This document shows positions 13,922 through 27,252 of a stretch of 64,000 nt of DNA, one piece after another (the stretch's first letter is position 1; the number at the start of each line of letters is the position of its first letter). The notes below the pieces were generated by a model, which was given only the letters and a program-made list of their open reading frames with translations, did no database searches and was not told where the DNA came from. Both the position numbers and the translations under genes were made by a program. Origin of the DNA: Diorhabda sublineata (Eukaryota > Arthropoda > Insecta > Coleoptera > Chrysomelidae); assembly GCF_026230105.1 (NCBI RefSeq), contig NW_026614269.1, positions 62,001 to 126,000 of the forward strand. The letters run 5' to 3'.

Positions 13922-15100
13922 TGACAGTTGACATCAATGGGCTTCAATGAATGTTATTCGACGATATCTGACAAAGTTAGATGCAAACTCACTCAAATAT
14001 ATAAGAAATGTTGAAATTCGACTTCAAATGAGGAAGATAGACTTTGAAAATTTTCAATTAACACAAAGTGACAGTTGGCTTCAATGGGCTTCAATAGATG
14101 TTTTTCGATGATATCTGACAGTTAGATGCGAACTCACTCAATATATAAGAAATGTTGAAATTCGACTTCAAATGAGGAAGAGAGACTTTGAAAATTTTCA
14201 ATTACCACAAAGTGACAGTTGACCTCAATGGGCTTCAATGGATGATATTCGACGATATCTGACAAAGTTAGATGCGAACTCACTAAAATATACAAGAAAT
14301 GTTGAAGTTCGACTTCAAATGAGGAAGATAGACTTTGAAAATTTTCAATTAACACAAAGTGACAGTTGACTTCAATGGGCTTCAATGGATGTTTTTCGAA
14401 GATATCTGAGAAAGTTAGACGCAAACTCACTCAAATATATGAGAAATGTTGAAATTCGACTTCAAATGAGGAAGATAGACTTTGAAAATTTTCAATTAAC
14501 ACAAAGTGACAGTTGACATCAATGGGCTTCAATGAATGTTATTCGACGATATCTGACAAAGTTAGATGCGAACTCACTCAAATATATAAGAAATGTTGAA
14601 ATTCGACTTCAAATGAGGAAGATAGACTTTGAAAATTTTCAATTAACACAAAGTGACAGTTGGCTTCAATGGGCTTCAATAGATGTTTTTCGATGATATC
14701 TGACAGTTAGATGCGAACTCACTCAATATATAAGAAATGTTGAAATTCGACTTCAAATGAGGAAGAGAGACTTTGAAAATTTTCAATTACCACAAAGTGA
14801 CAGTTGACCTCAATGGGCTTCAATGGATGATATTCGACGATATCTGACAAAGTTAGATTGCGAACTCACTAAAATATACAAGAAATGTTGAAGTTCGACT
14901 TCAAATGAGGAAGATAGACTTTGAAAATTTTCAATTAACACAAAGTGACAGTTGACTTCAATGGGCTTCAATGGATGTTTTTCGAAGATATCTGAGAAAG
15001 TTAGACGCAAACTCACTCAAATATATGAGAAATGTTGAAATTCGACTTCAAATGAGGAAGATAGACTTTGAAAATTTTCAATTAACACAAAGTGACAGTT
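13922..15100 (+). repeat. 4-monomer tandem duplication, 585-bp offset
   Basis: A four-unit block starting with GACATCAATGG at about 13923 repeats at about 14508 (585 bp). Both copies share the otherwise rare CTTCAATGAATG change, the adjacent 144-bp short monomer, GAAGAGAGAC, AATTACCACAAAG and a GTTTTTCGAAGATATCTGAG unit with GACGCAAACTC. The second copy has a private T insertion (GTTAGATTGCGAAC near 14851-14864). Shared rare variants indicate a recent local duplication. Confidence 0.85.
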
Positions 15101-16979
15101 GGCTTCAATGGGCTTCAATGGATGTTATTCGACGATATCTGACAGAGTTAGATGCGAACTCACTAAAATATACAAAATATGTTGAACTTCGACTTCAAAA
15201 GAGGAAGATAGACTTTGAAAATTTTCAATTAACACAAAGTGACAGTTGACATCAATGGGCTTCAATGGATGTTATTCGACGATATCTGACAAAGTTAGAT
15301 GCGAACTCACTCAAATATATAAGAAATGTTAAAATTCGACTTCAAATGAGGAAGATAGACTTTGAAAATTTTCAATTAACACAAAGTGACAGTTGACATC
15401 AATGGGCTTCAATGGATGTTATTCGACGATATCTGACAAAGTTAGATGCGAACTCACTCAAATATATAAGAAATGTTAAAATTCGACTTCAAATGAGGAA
15501 GATAGACTTTAAAAATTTTCAATTAACACAAAGTGACAGTTGACCTCAATGGGCTTCAATGGATGCTATTCGACGATATCTGACAAAGCTAGATGCGAAC
15601 TCACTCAAATATATAAGAAATGTTAAAATTCGACTTCAAATGAGGAAGATAGACTTTGAAAATTTTCAATTAACACAAAGTGACAGTTGACCTCAAAGGG
15701 GTTCAATGGATGCTATTCGACGATATCTGACAAAGTTAGATGCGAACTCACTCAAATATATAAGAAATGTTGAAATTCGACTTCAAATGAGGAAGATAGA
15801 CTTTGAAAATTTTCAATTAACACAAAGTGACAGTTGACCTCAATGGGCTTCAATGGATGCTATTCGACGATATCTGACAAAGTTAGATGCGAACTCACTC
15901 AAATATATAAGAAATGTTGAAATTCGACTTCAAATGAGGAAGATAGACTTTGAAAATTTTCAATTAACACAAAGTGACAGTTGACATCAATGGGCTTCAA
16001 TGGATGTTATTCGACGATATCTGACAAAGTTAGATGCGAACTCACTCAAATATATAAGAAATGTTGAAATTCGACTTCAAATGAGGAAGATAGACTTTGG
16101 AAATTTTCAATTAACACAAAGTGACAGTTGACCTCAAAGGGGTTCAATGGATGCTATTCGACGATATCTGACAAAGTTAGATGCGAACTCACTCAAATAT
16201 ATAAGAAATGTTGAAATTCGACTTCAAATCAGGAAGATAGACTTTGAAAATTTTCAATTAACACAAAGTGACAGTTGGCTTCAATGGGCTTCAATAGATG
16301 TTTTTCGATGATATCTGACAGTTAGATGCGAACTCACTCAATATATAAGAAATGTTGAAATTCGACTTCAAATGAGGAAGATAGACTTTGAAAATTTTCA
16401 ATTAACACAAAGTGACAGTTGGCTTTAATGGGCTTCAATAGATGTTTTTCGATGATATCTGACAGTTAGATGCGAACTCACTCAATATATAAGAAATGTT
16501 GAAATTCGACTTCAAATGAGGAAGATAGACTTTGAAAATTTTCAATTACCACAAAGTGACAGTTGACCTCAATGGGCTTCAATGGATGATATTCGACGAT
16601 ATCTGACAAAGTTAGATGAGAACTCACTAAAATATACAAGAAATGTTGAAGTTCGACTTCAAATGAGGAAGATAGACTTTGAAAATTTTCAATTAACATA
16701 AAGTGACAGTTGACTTCAATGGGCTTCAATGGATGTTTTTCGAAGATATCTGAGAAAGTTAGACGCAAACTCACTCAAATATATGAGAAATGTTGAAATT
16801 CGACTTCAAATGAGGAAGATAGACTTTGAAAATTTTCAATTAACACAAAGTGACAGTTGGCTTCAATGGGCTTCAATGGATGTTATTCGACGATATCTGA
16901 CAAAGCTAGATGCGAACTCACTCAAATATATAAGAAATGTTGAGATTCGACTTCAAATGAGGAAGATAGACTTAGAAAA

Positions 16980-19900
16980 TTTTCAATTAACACAAAGTGA
17001 CAGTTGACCTCAATGGGCTTCAATGGATTTTAATCGACGATATCTGACAATGTTAGATGCTAACTCACTCAAATATATAAGAAATGTTAAAATTCGACTT
17101 CAAATGAGGAAGATAGACTTAGAAAATTTTCAATTAACACAAAGTGACAGTTGACCTCAATGGGCTTCAATGGATGCTATTCGACGATATCTGACAAAGT
17201 TAGATGCGAACTCACTCAAATATATAAGAAATGTTGAAATTCGACTCCAAATGAGGAAGATAGACTTTGAAAATTTTCAATTAACACAAAGTGACAGTTG
17301 ACCTCAAAGGGGTTCAATGGATGCTATTCGACGATATCTGACAAAGTTAGATGCGAACTCACTCAAATATATAAGAAATGTTGAAATTCGACTTCAAATG
17401 AGGAAGATAGACTTTGAAAATTTTCAATTAACACAAAGTGACAGTTGACCTCAATGGGCTTCAATGGATGAAATTCGACGATATCTGACAAAGTTAGATG
17501 CCAACTCACTAAAATATACAAGAAATGTTGAACTTCGACTTCAAATGAGGAAGATAGACTTTGAAAATTTTCAATTAACACAAAGTGACAGTTGACATCA
17601 ATGGGCTTCAATGGATGTTATTCGACGATATCTGACAAAGTTAGATGCGAACTCACTCAAATATATAAGAAATGTTGAAATTCGACTTCAAATGAGCAAG
17701 ATAGACTTTGAAAATTTTCAATTAACACAAAGTGACAGTTGACTTCAATGGGCTCAATGGATGTTAATCGACGATATCTGACAAAGTTAGACGCGAACTC
17801 ACTCAAATATATAAGAAATGTTGAAATTCGACTTCAAATGAGGAAGATAGACTTAGAAAATTTTCAATTAATACAAAGTGACAGTTGACCTCAATGGGCT
17901 TCAATGGATGCTATTCGACGATATCTGACAAAGTTAGATGCGAACTCACTCAAATATATAAGAAATGTTAAAATTCGACTTCAAATGAGGAAGATAGACT
18001 TTAAAAATTTTCAATTAACACAAAGTGACAGTTGACCTCAAAGGGGTTCAATGGATGCTATTCGACGATATCTGACAAAGTTAGATGCGAACTCACTCAA
18101 ATATATAAGAAATGTTGAAATTCGACTTCAAATGAGGAAGATAGACTTTGAAAATTTTCAATTAACACAAAGTGACAGTTGACCTCAATGGGCTTCAATG
18201 GATGCTATTCGACGATATCTGACAAAGTTAGATGCGAACTCACTCAAATATATAAGAAATGTTGAAATTCGACTTCAAATGAGGAAGATAGACTTTGAAA
18301 ATTTTCAATTAACACAAAGTGACAGTTGACATCAATGGGCTTCAATGGATGTTATTCGACGATATCTGACAAAGTTAGATGCGAACTCACTCAAATATAT
18401 AAGAAATGTTGAAATTCGACTTCAAATGAGGAAGATAGACTTTGGAAATTTTCAATTAACACAAAGTGACAGTTGACCTCAATGGGCTTCAATGGATGCT
18501 ATTCGACGATATCTGACAAAGTTAGATGCGAACTCACTCAAATATATAAGAAATGTTGAAATTCGACTTCAAATGAGGAAGATAGACTTTGAAAATTTTC
18601 AATTAACACAAAGTGACAGTTGACCTCAATGGGCTTCAATGGATGAAATTCGACGATATCTGACAAAGTTAGATGCGAACTCACTAAAATATACAAGAAA
18701 TGTTGAACTTCGACTTCAAATGAGGAAGATAGACTTTGAAAATTTTCAATTAACACAAAGTGACAGTTGACCTCAATGGGCTTCAATGGATGATATTCGA
18801 CGATATCTGACAAAGTTAGATGCGAACTCACTAAAATATACAAGAAATGTTGAAGTTCGACTTCAAATGAGGAAGATAGACTTTGAAAATTTTCAATTAA
18901 CACAAAGTGACAGTTGACTTCAATGGGCTTCAATGGATGTTATTCGACGATATCTGACAGTGTTAGATGCGAACTCACTCAAATATATAAGAAATGTTGA
19001 AATTCGACTTCAAATGAGGAAGATAGACTTTGAAAATTTTCAATTAACACAAAGTGACAGTTGGCTTCAATGGGCTTCAATAGATGTTTTTCGATGATAT
19101 CTGACAGTTAGATGGGAACTCACTCAATATATAAGAAATGTTGAAATTCGACTTCAAATGAGGAAGATAGACTTTGAAAATTTTCAATTAACACAAAGTG
19201 ACAGTTGACTTCAATGGGCTCAATGGATGATATTCGACGATATCTGACAAAGTTAGATGCGAACTCACTAAAATATACAAGAAATGTTGAAGTTCGACTT
19301 CAAATGAGGAAGATAGACTTTGAAAATTTTCAATTAACACAAAGTGACAGTTGACCTCAATGGGCTTCAATGGATTTTAATCGACGATATCTGACAATGT
19401 TAGATGCTAACTCACTCAAATATATAAGAAATGTTAAAATTCGACTTCAAATGAGGAAGATAGACTTAGAAAATTTTCAATTAACACAAAGTGACAGTTG
19501 ACCTCAATGGGCTTCAATGGATGCTATTCGACGATATCTGACAAAGTTAGATGCGAACTCACTCAAATATATAAGAAATGTTGAAATTCGACTTCAAATG
19601 AGGAAGATAGACTTTGAAAATTTTCAATTAACACAAAGTGACAGTTGACCTCAAAGGGGTTCAATGGATGCTATTCGACGATATCTGACAAAGTTAGATG
19701 CGAACTCACTCAAATATATAAGAAATGTTGAAATTCGACTTCAAATGAGGAAGATAGACTTTGAAAATTTTCAATTAACACAAAGTGACAGTTGACCTCA
19801 ATGGGCTTCAATGGATGAAATTCGACGATATCTGACAAAGTTAGATGCCAACTCACTAAAATATACAAGAAATGTTGAACTTCGACTTCAAATGAGGAAG

Positions 19901-21265
19901 ATAGACTTTGAAAATTTTCAATTAACACAAAGTGACAGTTGACATCAATGGGCTTCAATGGATGTTATTCGACGATATCTGACAAAGTTAGATGCGAACT
20001 CACTCAAATATATAAGAAATGTTGAAATTCGACTTCAAATGAGGAAGATAGACTTTGAAAATTTTCAATTAACACAAAGTGACAGTTGACTTCAATGGGC
20101 TCAATGGATGTTAATCGACGATATCTGACAAAGTTAGACGCGAACTCACTCAAATATATAAGAAATGTTGAAATTCGACTTCAAATGAGGAAGATAGACT
20201 TAGAAAATTTTCAATTAATACAAAGTGACAGTTGACCTCAATGGGCTTCAATGGATGTTTTTCGAAGATATCTGACAGAGTTAGACGCAAACTCACTCAA
20301 ATATATGAGAAATGTTGGAATTCGACTTCAAATGAGGAAGATAGACTTAGAAAATTTTCAATTAACACAAAGTGACAGTTGACCTCAATGGGCTTCAATG
20401 GATGCTATTCGACGATATCTGACAAAGTTAGATGCGAACTCACTCAAATATATAAGAAATGTTGAAATTCGACTTCAAATGAGGAAGATAGACTTTGAAA
20501 ATTTTCAATTAACACAAAGTGACAGTTGACCTCAATGGGCTTCAATGGATGAAATTCGACGATATCTGACAAAGTTAGATGCGAACTCACTAAAATATAC
20601 AAGAAATGTTGAACTTCGACTTCAAATGAGGAAGATAGACTTTGAAAATTTTCAATTAACACAAAGTGACAGTTGACCTCAATGGGCTTCAATGGATGAT
20701 ATTCGACGATATCTGACAAAGTTAGATGCGAACTCACTAAAATATACAAGAAATGTTGAAGTTCGACTTCAAATGAGGAAGATAGACTTTGAAAATTTTC
20801 AATTAACACAAAGTGACAGTTGACTTCAATGGGCTTCAATGGATGTTATTCGACGATATCTGACAGTGTTAGATGCGAACTCACTCAAATATATAAGAAA
20901 TGTTGAAATTCGACTTCAAATGAGGAAGATAGACTTTGAAAATTTTCAATTAACACAAAGTGACAGTTGGCTTCAATGGGCTTCAATAGATGTTTTTCGA
21001 TGATATCTGACAGTTAGATGGGAACTCACTCAATATATAAGAAATGTTGAAATTCGACTTCAAATGAGGAAGATAGACTTTGAAAATTTTCAATTAACAC
21101 AAAGTGACAGTTGACTTCAATGGGCTCAATGGATGATATTCGACGATATCTGACAAAGTTAGATGCGAACTCACTAAAATATACAAGAAATGTTGAAGTT
21201 CGACTTCAAATGAGGAAGATAGACTTTGAAAATTTTCAATTAACACAAAGTGACAGTTGATTTCA
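16980..21265 (+). repeat. Compound duplication with 2,347-bp and 1,906-bp offsets
   Basis: Block 17.0-17.88 kb reappears at 19.35-20.23 kb (offset 2,347 bp); diagnostic shared sequence is GGATTTTAATCG with CAATGTTAGATGCTAACTC. Block 18.48-19.35 kb reappears at 20.39-21.26 kb (offset 1,906 bp), sharing a run of GATGAAATTCG, GATGATATTCG and GACAGTGTTAG units and the GATGGGAACTC short monomer. The two offsets overlap, leaving different filler at 17.9-18.5 and 20.23-20.39 kb, as expected if unequal exchange deleted monomers from one copy. Confidence 0.75.
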
Positions 21266-22659
21266 ATGGGCTTCAATGGATGTTATTCGACGATATCTGA
21301 CAGTGTTAGATGCGAACTCACTCAAATATATAAGAAATGTTGAAATTCGACTTCAAATGAGGAAGATAGACTTTGAAAATTTTCAATTAACACAAAGTGA
21401 CAGTTGGTTTCAATGGGCTTCAATGGATGTTATTCGACGATATCTGACAGAGTTAGATGCGAACTCACTCAAATATATAAGAAATGTTGAAATTCGACTT
21501 CAAATGAGGAAGATAGACTTTGAAAATTTTCAATTAACACAAAGTGACAGTTGACTTCAATGGGCTTCAATGGATGTTATTCGACGATATCTGACAGTGT
21601 TAGATGCGAACTCACTCAAATATATAAGAAATGTTGAAATTCGACTTCAAATGAGGAAGATAGACTTTGAAAACTTTCAATTAACACAAAGTGACAGTTG
21701 ACCTCAATGGGCTTCAATGGATGATATTCGACGATATCTGACAAAGTTAGATGCGAACTCGCTAAAATATACAAGAAATGTTGAAGTTCGACTTCAAATG
21801 AGGAAGATAGACTTTGAAAATTTTCAATTAACACAAAGTGACAGTTGGCTTCAATGGGCTTCAATAGATGTTTTTCGATGATATCTGACAGTTAGATCCG
21901 AACTCACTCAATATATAAGAAATGTTGAAATTCGACTTCAAATGAGGAAGATAGACTTTGAAAATTTTCAATTAACACAAAGTGACAGTTGACTTCAATG
22001 GGCTCAATGGATGTTAATCGACGATATCTGACAAAGTTAGATGCGAACTCACTCAAATATATAAGAAATGTTGAAATTCGACTTCAAATGAGGAAGATAG
22101 ACTTTGAAAATTTTCAATTAACACAAAGTGACAGTTGGCTTCAATGGGCTTCAATGGATGTTTTTCGAAGATATCTGAGAAAGTTAGACGCAAACTCACT
22201 CAAATATATGAGAAATGTTGAAATTCGACTTCAAATGAGGAAGATAGACTTTGAAAATTTTCAATTAATACAAAGTGACAGTTGGCTTCAATGGGCTTCA
22301 ATGGATGTTATTCGACGATATCTGACAGAGTTAGATGCGAACTCACTCAAATATATAAGAAATGTTGAAATTCGACTTCAAATGAGGAAGATAGACTTTG
22401 AAAATTTTCAATTAACACAAAGTGACAGTTGACATCAATGGGCTTCAATGGATGTTATTCGACGATATCTGACAAAGTTAGATGCGAACTCACTCAAATA
22501 TATAAGAAATGTTGAAATTCGACTTCAAATGAGGAAGATAGACTTTGAAAATTTTCAATTAACACAAAGTGATAGTTGGCTTCAATGGGCTTCAATAGAT
22601 GTTTTTCGATGATATCTGACAGTTAGATGCGAACTCACTCAATATATAAGAAATGTTGA

Positions 22660-22990
22660 AGTTCGACTTCAAATGGAGAAGATAAACTTTGAAAATTTTC
22701 AATTATCACAAAGTGACAGTTGACCTCAATGGGCTTCAATGGATGTTATTCGATGATATCTGACAAAGTTAGATGCGAACGTACTCAAATATATAAGAAA
22801 TGTTGAAATTCGACTTCAAATGAGGAAGATAGACTTTGAAAATTTTCAATTAACACAAAGTGACAGTTGACCTCAATGGGATTCAATGGATGTTATTCGA
22901 CGATATCTGACAGAGTTAGATGCGATTTCACTCATATATAAAATATGTTGTAATTCGACTTCAAATGAGGAAGATAGACTTTGAAAATTT
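22660..22990 (+). repeat. Right-domain monomer island inside the middle domain, copy 1
   Basis: Units here carry GATAAACTTTG, AATTATCACAAAG, CGATGATATC, GATGCGAACGTACTC, GGGATTCAATGG, GATGCGATTTC and CATATATAAAATATGTTGTAATTCG, in the order found at 41430-41720 and elsewhere in the right domain. The island lies inside the 1,906-bp HOR. Confidence 0.8.
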
Positions 22991-23020
22991 TCAATTAACA
23001 CAAAGTGACAGTTGACCTCA
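22873..23020 (+). repeat. CATATATAAAATATG deleted monomer class (representative)
   Basis: In this unit CACTCATATATAAAATATG replaces CACTCAAATATATAAGAAATG, a net 2-bp loss, together with GGGATTCAATGG and GATGCGATTTC. The same combination is seen near 24830, 34490, 35375, 37575, 39040, 41680 and many later sites, so it is a right-domain type that also appears twice in the middle domain. In the right domain some copies have a further 1-bp loss (GGGATCAATGG, for example near 38990, 46174, 49984, 53650, 55850, 59080 and 60540). Confidence 0.8.
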
Positions 23021-23845
23021 ATGGGCTTCAATGGATTATATTCGACGATATCTGACAAAGTTAGATGCGAACTCACTAAAATATACAAGAGATGTTGAAG
23101 TTCGACTTCAAATGAGGAAGATAGACTTTGAAAATTTTCAATTAACACAAAGTGACAGTTGACTTCAATGGGCTTCAATGGATGTTATTCGACGATATCT
23201 GACAGTGTTAGATGCGAACTCACTAAAATATACAAGAGATGTTGAAGTTCGACTTCAAATGAGGAAGATAGACTTTGAAAATTTTCAATTAACACAAAGT
23301 GACAGTTGACTTCAATGGGCTTCAATGGATGTTATTCGACGATATCTGACAGTGTTAGATGCGAACTCACTCAAATATATAAGAAATGTTGAAATTCGAC
23401 TTCAAATGAGGAAGATAGACTTAGAAAATTTTCAATTAATACAAAGTGACAGTTGACCTCAATGGGCTTCAATGGATGTTATTCGACGATATCTGACAAA
23501 GTTAGATGCGAACTCACTCAAATATATAAGAAATGTTGAAATTCGACTTCAAATGAGGAGAGATAGACTTTGAAAATTTTCAATTAACACAAAGTGACAG
23601 TTGACCTCAATGGGCTTCAATGGATTATATTCGACGATATCTGACAAAGTTAGATGCGAACTCACTAAAATATACAAGAGATGTTGAAGTTCGACTTCAA
23701 ATGAGGAAGATAGACTTTGAAAATTTTCAATTAACACAAAGTGACAGTTGACTTCAATGGGCTTCAATGGATGTTATTCGACGATATCTGACAGTGTTAG
23801 ATGCGAACTCACTAAAATATACAAGAGATGTTGAAATTCGACTTC

Positions 23846-25751
23846 AAATGAGGAAGATAGACTTTGAAAATTTTCAATTAACACAAAGTGACAGTTGACT
23901 TCAATGGGCTCAATGGATGTTAATCGACGATATCTGACAAAGTTAGATGCGAACTCACTCAAATATATAAGAAATGTTGAAATTCGACTTCAAATGAGGA
24001 AGATAGACTTTGAAAATTTTCAATTAACACAAAGTGACAGTTGGCTTTAATGGGCTTCAATGGATGTTTTTCGAAGATATCTGAGAAAGTTAGACGCAAA
24101 CTCACTCAAATATATGAGAAATGTTGAAATTCGACTTCAAATGAGGAAGATAGACTTTGAAAATTTTCAATTAATACAAAGTGACAGTTGGCTTCAATGG
24201 GCTTCAATGGATGTTATTCGACGATATCTGACAGAGTTAGATGCGAACTCACTCAAATATATAAGAAATGTTGAAATTCGACTTCAAATGAGGAAGATAG
24301 ACTTTGAAAATTTTCAATTAACACAAAGTGACAGTTGACCTCAATGGGCTTCAATGGATGTTATTCGACGATATCTGACAAAGTTAGATGCGAACTCACT
24401 CAAATATATAAGAAATGTTGAAATTCGACTTCAAATGAGGAAGATAGACTTTGAAAATTTTCAATTAACACAAAGTGATAGTTGGCTTCAATGGGCTTCA
24501 ATAGATGTTTTTCGATGATATCTGACAGTTAGATGCGAACTCACTCAATATATAAGAAATGTTGAAGTTCGACTTCAAATGGAGAAGATAAACTTTGAAA
24601 ATTTTCAATTATCACAAAGTGACAGTTGACCTCAATGGGCTTCAATGGATGTTATTCGATGATATCTGACAAAGTTAGATGCGAACGTACTCAAATATAT
24701 AAGAAATGTTGAAATTCGACTTCAAATGAGGAAGATAGACTTTGAAAATTTTCAATTAACACAAAGTGACAGTTGACCTCAATGGGATTCAATGGATGTT
24801 ATTCGACGATATCTGACAGAGTTAGATGCGATTTCACTCATATATAAAATATGTTGTAATTCGACTTCAAATGAGGAAGATAGACTTTGAAAATTTTCAA
24901 TTAACACAAAGTGACAGTTGACCTCAATGGGCTTCAATGGATTATATTCGACGATATCTGACAAAGTTAGATGCGAACTCACTAAAATATACAAGAGATG
25001 TTGAAGTTCGACTTCAAATGAGGAAGATAGACTTTGAAAATTTTCAATTAACACAAAGTGACAGTTGACTTCAATGGGCTTCAATGGATGTTATTCGACG
25101 ATATCTGACAGTGTTAGATGCGAACTCACTAAAATATACAAGAGATGTTGAAGTTCGACTTCAAATGAGGAAGATAGACTTTGAAAATTTTCAATTAACA
25201 CAAAGTGACAGTTGACTTCAATGGGCTTCAATGGATGTTATTCGACGATATCTGACAGTGTTAGATGGGAACTCACTCAAATATATAAGAAATGTTGAAA
25301 TTCGACTTCAAATGAGGAAGATAGACTTAGAAAATTTTCAATTAATACAAAGTGACAGTTGACCTCAATGGGCTTCAATGGATGTTATTCGACGATATCT
25401 GACAAAGTTAGATGCGAACTCACTCAAATATATAAGAAATGTTGAAATTCGACTTCAAATGAGGAGAGATAGACTTTGAAAATTTTCAATTAACACAAAG
25501 TGACAGTTGACCTCAATGGGCTTCAATGGATTATATTCGACGATATCTGACAAAGTTAGATGCGAACTCACTAAAATATACAAGAGATGTTGAAGTTCGA
25601 CTTCAAATGAGGAAGATAGACTTTGAAAATTTTCAATTAACACAAAGTGACAGTTGACTTCAATGGGCTTCAATGGATGTTATTCGACGATATCTGACAG
25701 TGTTAGATGCGAACTCACTAAAATATACAAGAGATGTTGAAGTTCGACTTC
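23846..25751 (+). repeat. 13-monomer HOR, 1,906 bp, copy 2
   Basis: Second tandem copy of the 21.94-23.84 kb block. Private differences seen by eye include GTTAGATGGGAACTC near 25263 (copy 1 has GATGCGAACTC). The copy ends near 25.75 kb, where the array passes into GATGTTTTTCGAAGATATCTGACAG units. Confidence 0.85.
24566..24896 (+). repeat. Right-domain monomer island inside the middle domain, copy 2
   Basis: Same unit order as the island at 22660-22990, 1,906 bp downstream, carried along by the HOR duplication. It gives no independent evidence of a second transfer. Confidence 0.8.
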
Positions 25752-27252
25752 AAATGAGGAAGATAGACTTTGAAAATTTTCAATTAACACAAAGTGACAG
25801 TTGACTTCAATGGGCTTCAATGGATGTTATTCGACGATATCTGACAGTGTTAGATGCGAACTCACTCAAATATATAAGAAATGTTGAAATTCGACTTCAA
25901 ATGAGGAAGATAGACTTAGAAAATTTTCAATTAATACAAAGTGACAGTTGACCTCAATGGGCTTCAATGGATGTTTTTCGAAGATATCTGACAGAGTTAT
26001 ACGCAAACTCACTCAAATATATGAGAAATGTTGGAATTCGACTTCAAATGAGGAAGATAGACTTAGAAAATTTTCAATTAACACAAAGTGACAGTTGACC
26101 TCAATGGGCTTCAATGGATGCTATTCGACGATATCTGACAAAGTTAGATGCGAACTCACTCAAATATATAAGAAATGTTGAAATTCGACTTCAAATGAGG
26201 AAGATAGACTTTGAAAATTTTCAATTAACACAAAGTGACAGTTGACCTCAATGGGCTTCAATGGATGAAATTCGACGATATCTGACAAAGTTAGATGCGA
26301 ACTCACTAAAATATACAAGAAATGTTGAACTTCGACTTCAAATGAGGAAGATATACTTTGAAAATTTTCAATTAACACAAAGTGACAGTTGACCTCAATG
26401 GGCTTCAATGGATGATATTCGACGATATCTGACAAAGTTAGATGCGAACTCACTAAAATATACAAGAAATGTTGAAGTTCGACTTCAAATGAGGAAGATA
26501 GACTTTGAAAATTTTCAATTAACACAAAGTGACAGTTGACTTCAATGGGCTTCAATGGATGTTATTCGACGATATCTGACAGTGTTAGATGCGAACTCAC
26601 TCAAATATATAAGAAATGTTGAAATTCGACTTCAAATGAGGAAGATAGACTTTGAAAATTTTCAATTAACTCAAAGTGACAGTTGGTTTCAATGGGCTTC
26701 AATGGATGTTATTCGACGATATCTGACAGAGTTAGATGCGAACTCACTCAAATATATAAGAAATGTTGAAATTCGACTTCAAATGAGGAAGATAGACTTT
26801 GAAAATTTTCAATTAACACAAAGTGACAGTTGGCTTCAATGGGCTTCAATAGATGTTTTTCGATGATATCTGACAGTTAGATGGGAACTCACTCAATATA
26901 TAAGAAATGTTGAAATTCGACTTCAAATGAGGAAGATAGACTTTGAAAATTTTCAATTAACACAAAGTGACAGTTGACTTCAATGGGCTCAATGGATGAT
27001 ATTCGACGATATCTGACAAAGTTAGATGCGAACTCACTAAAATATACAAGAAATGTTGAAGTTCGACTTCAAATGAGGAAGATAGACTTTGAAAATTTTC
27101 AATTAACACAAAGTGACAGTTGACTTCAATGGGCTTCAATGGATGTTATTCGACGATATCTGACAGTGTTAGATGCGAACTCACTCAAATATATAAGAAA
27201 TGTTGAAATTCGACTTCAAATGAGGAAGATAGACTTTGAAAATTTTCAATTA

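Larger units (their letters stand above)
1..17000 (+). repeat. Left array domain
   Basis: Monomers here are dominated by GTTGACTTC followed by GGGCTCAATGG (one T missing, 146-bp unit), GATGTTAATCG, GAACTCTCTCAAAT, GATGCTATTCG, GTTGAACTTCG and the AAAGGGGTTC class. Most units have TGA rather than TGG after ACAGT, so plus-strand frames are mostly closed; minus-strand frames open where ACTAAAATAT replaces ACTCAAATAT. The right edge is gradual: left-type monomers continue to about 19.7 kb while middle-type GACAGTGTTAG starts at about 18.95 kb. The stated end is approximate. Confidence 0.7.
2801..19670 (+). repeat. AAAGGGGTTC monomer class (interspersed)
   Basis: In this interval many units read GACCTCAAAGGGGTTCAATGG where the consensus reads GACCTCAATGGGCTTCAATGG. 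First seen near 2801, last near 19660, and never in the rest of the window. They are nearly always followed by GATGCTATTCG, so the two changes travel together and mark one lineage. One unit near 3094 has lost one G (AAAGGGTTC). The class is a clean marker of the left domain and of its overlap with the middle one. Confidence 0.85.
21940..23845 (+). repeat. 13-monomer HOR, 1,906 bp, copy 1
   Basis: Every landmark in this block recurs 1,906 bp downstream, including the rare one-base insertion GAGGAGAGATAG (about 23556 and 25462), GGATTATATTCG, ACAAGAGATG, ATGGAGAAGATAAAC and GAACGTACTC. The block begins near a GGGCTCAATGGATGTTAATCG unit. One visible difference is GACATCAATGG near 22432 against GACCTCAATGG near 24338. 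Edges are good to about one monomer. Confidence 0.85.
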
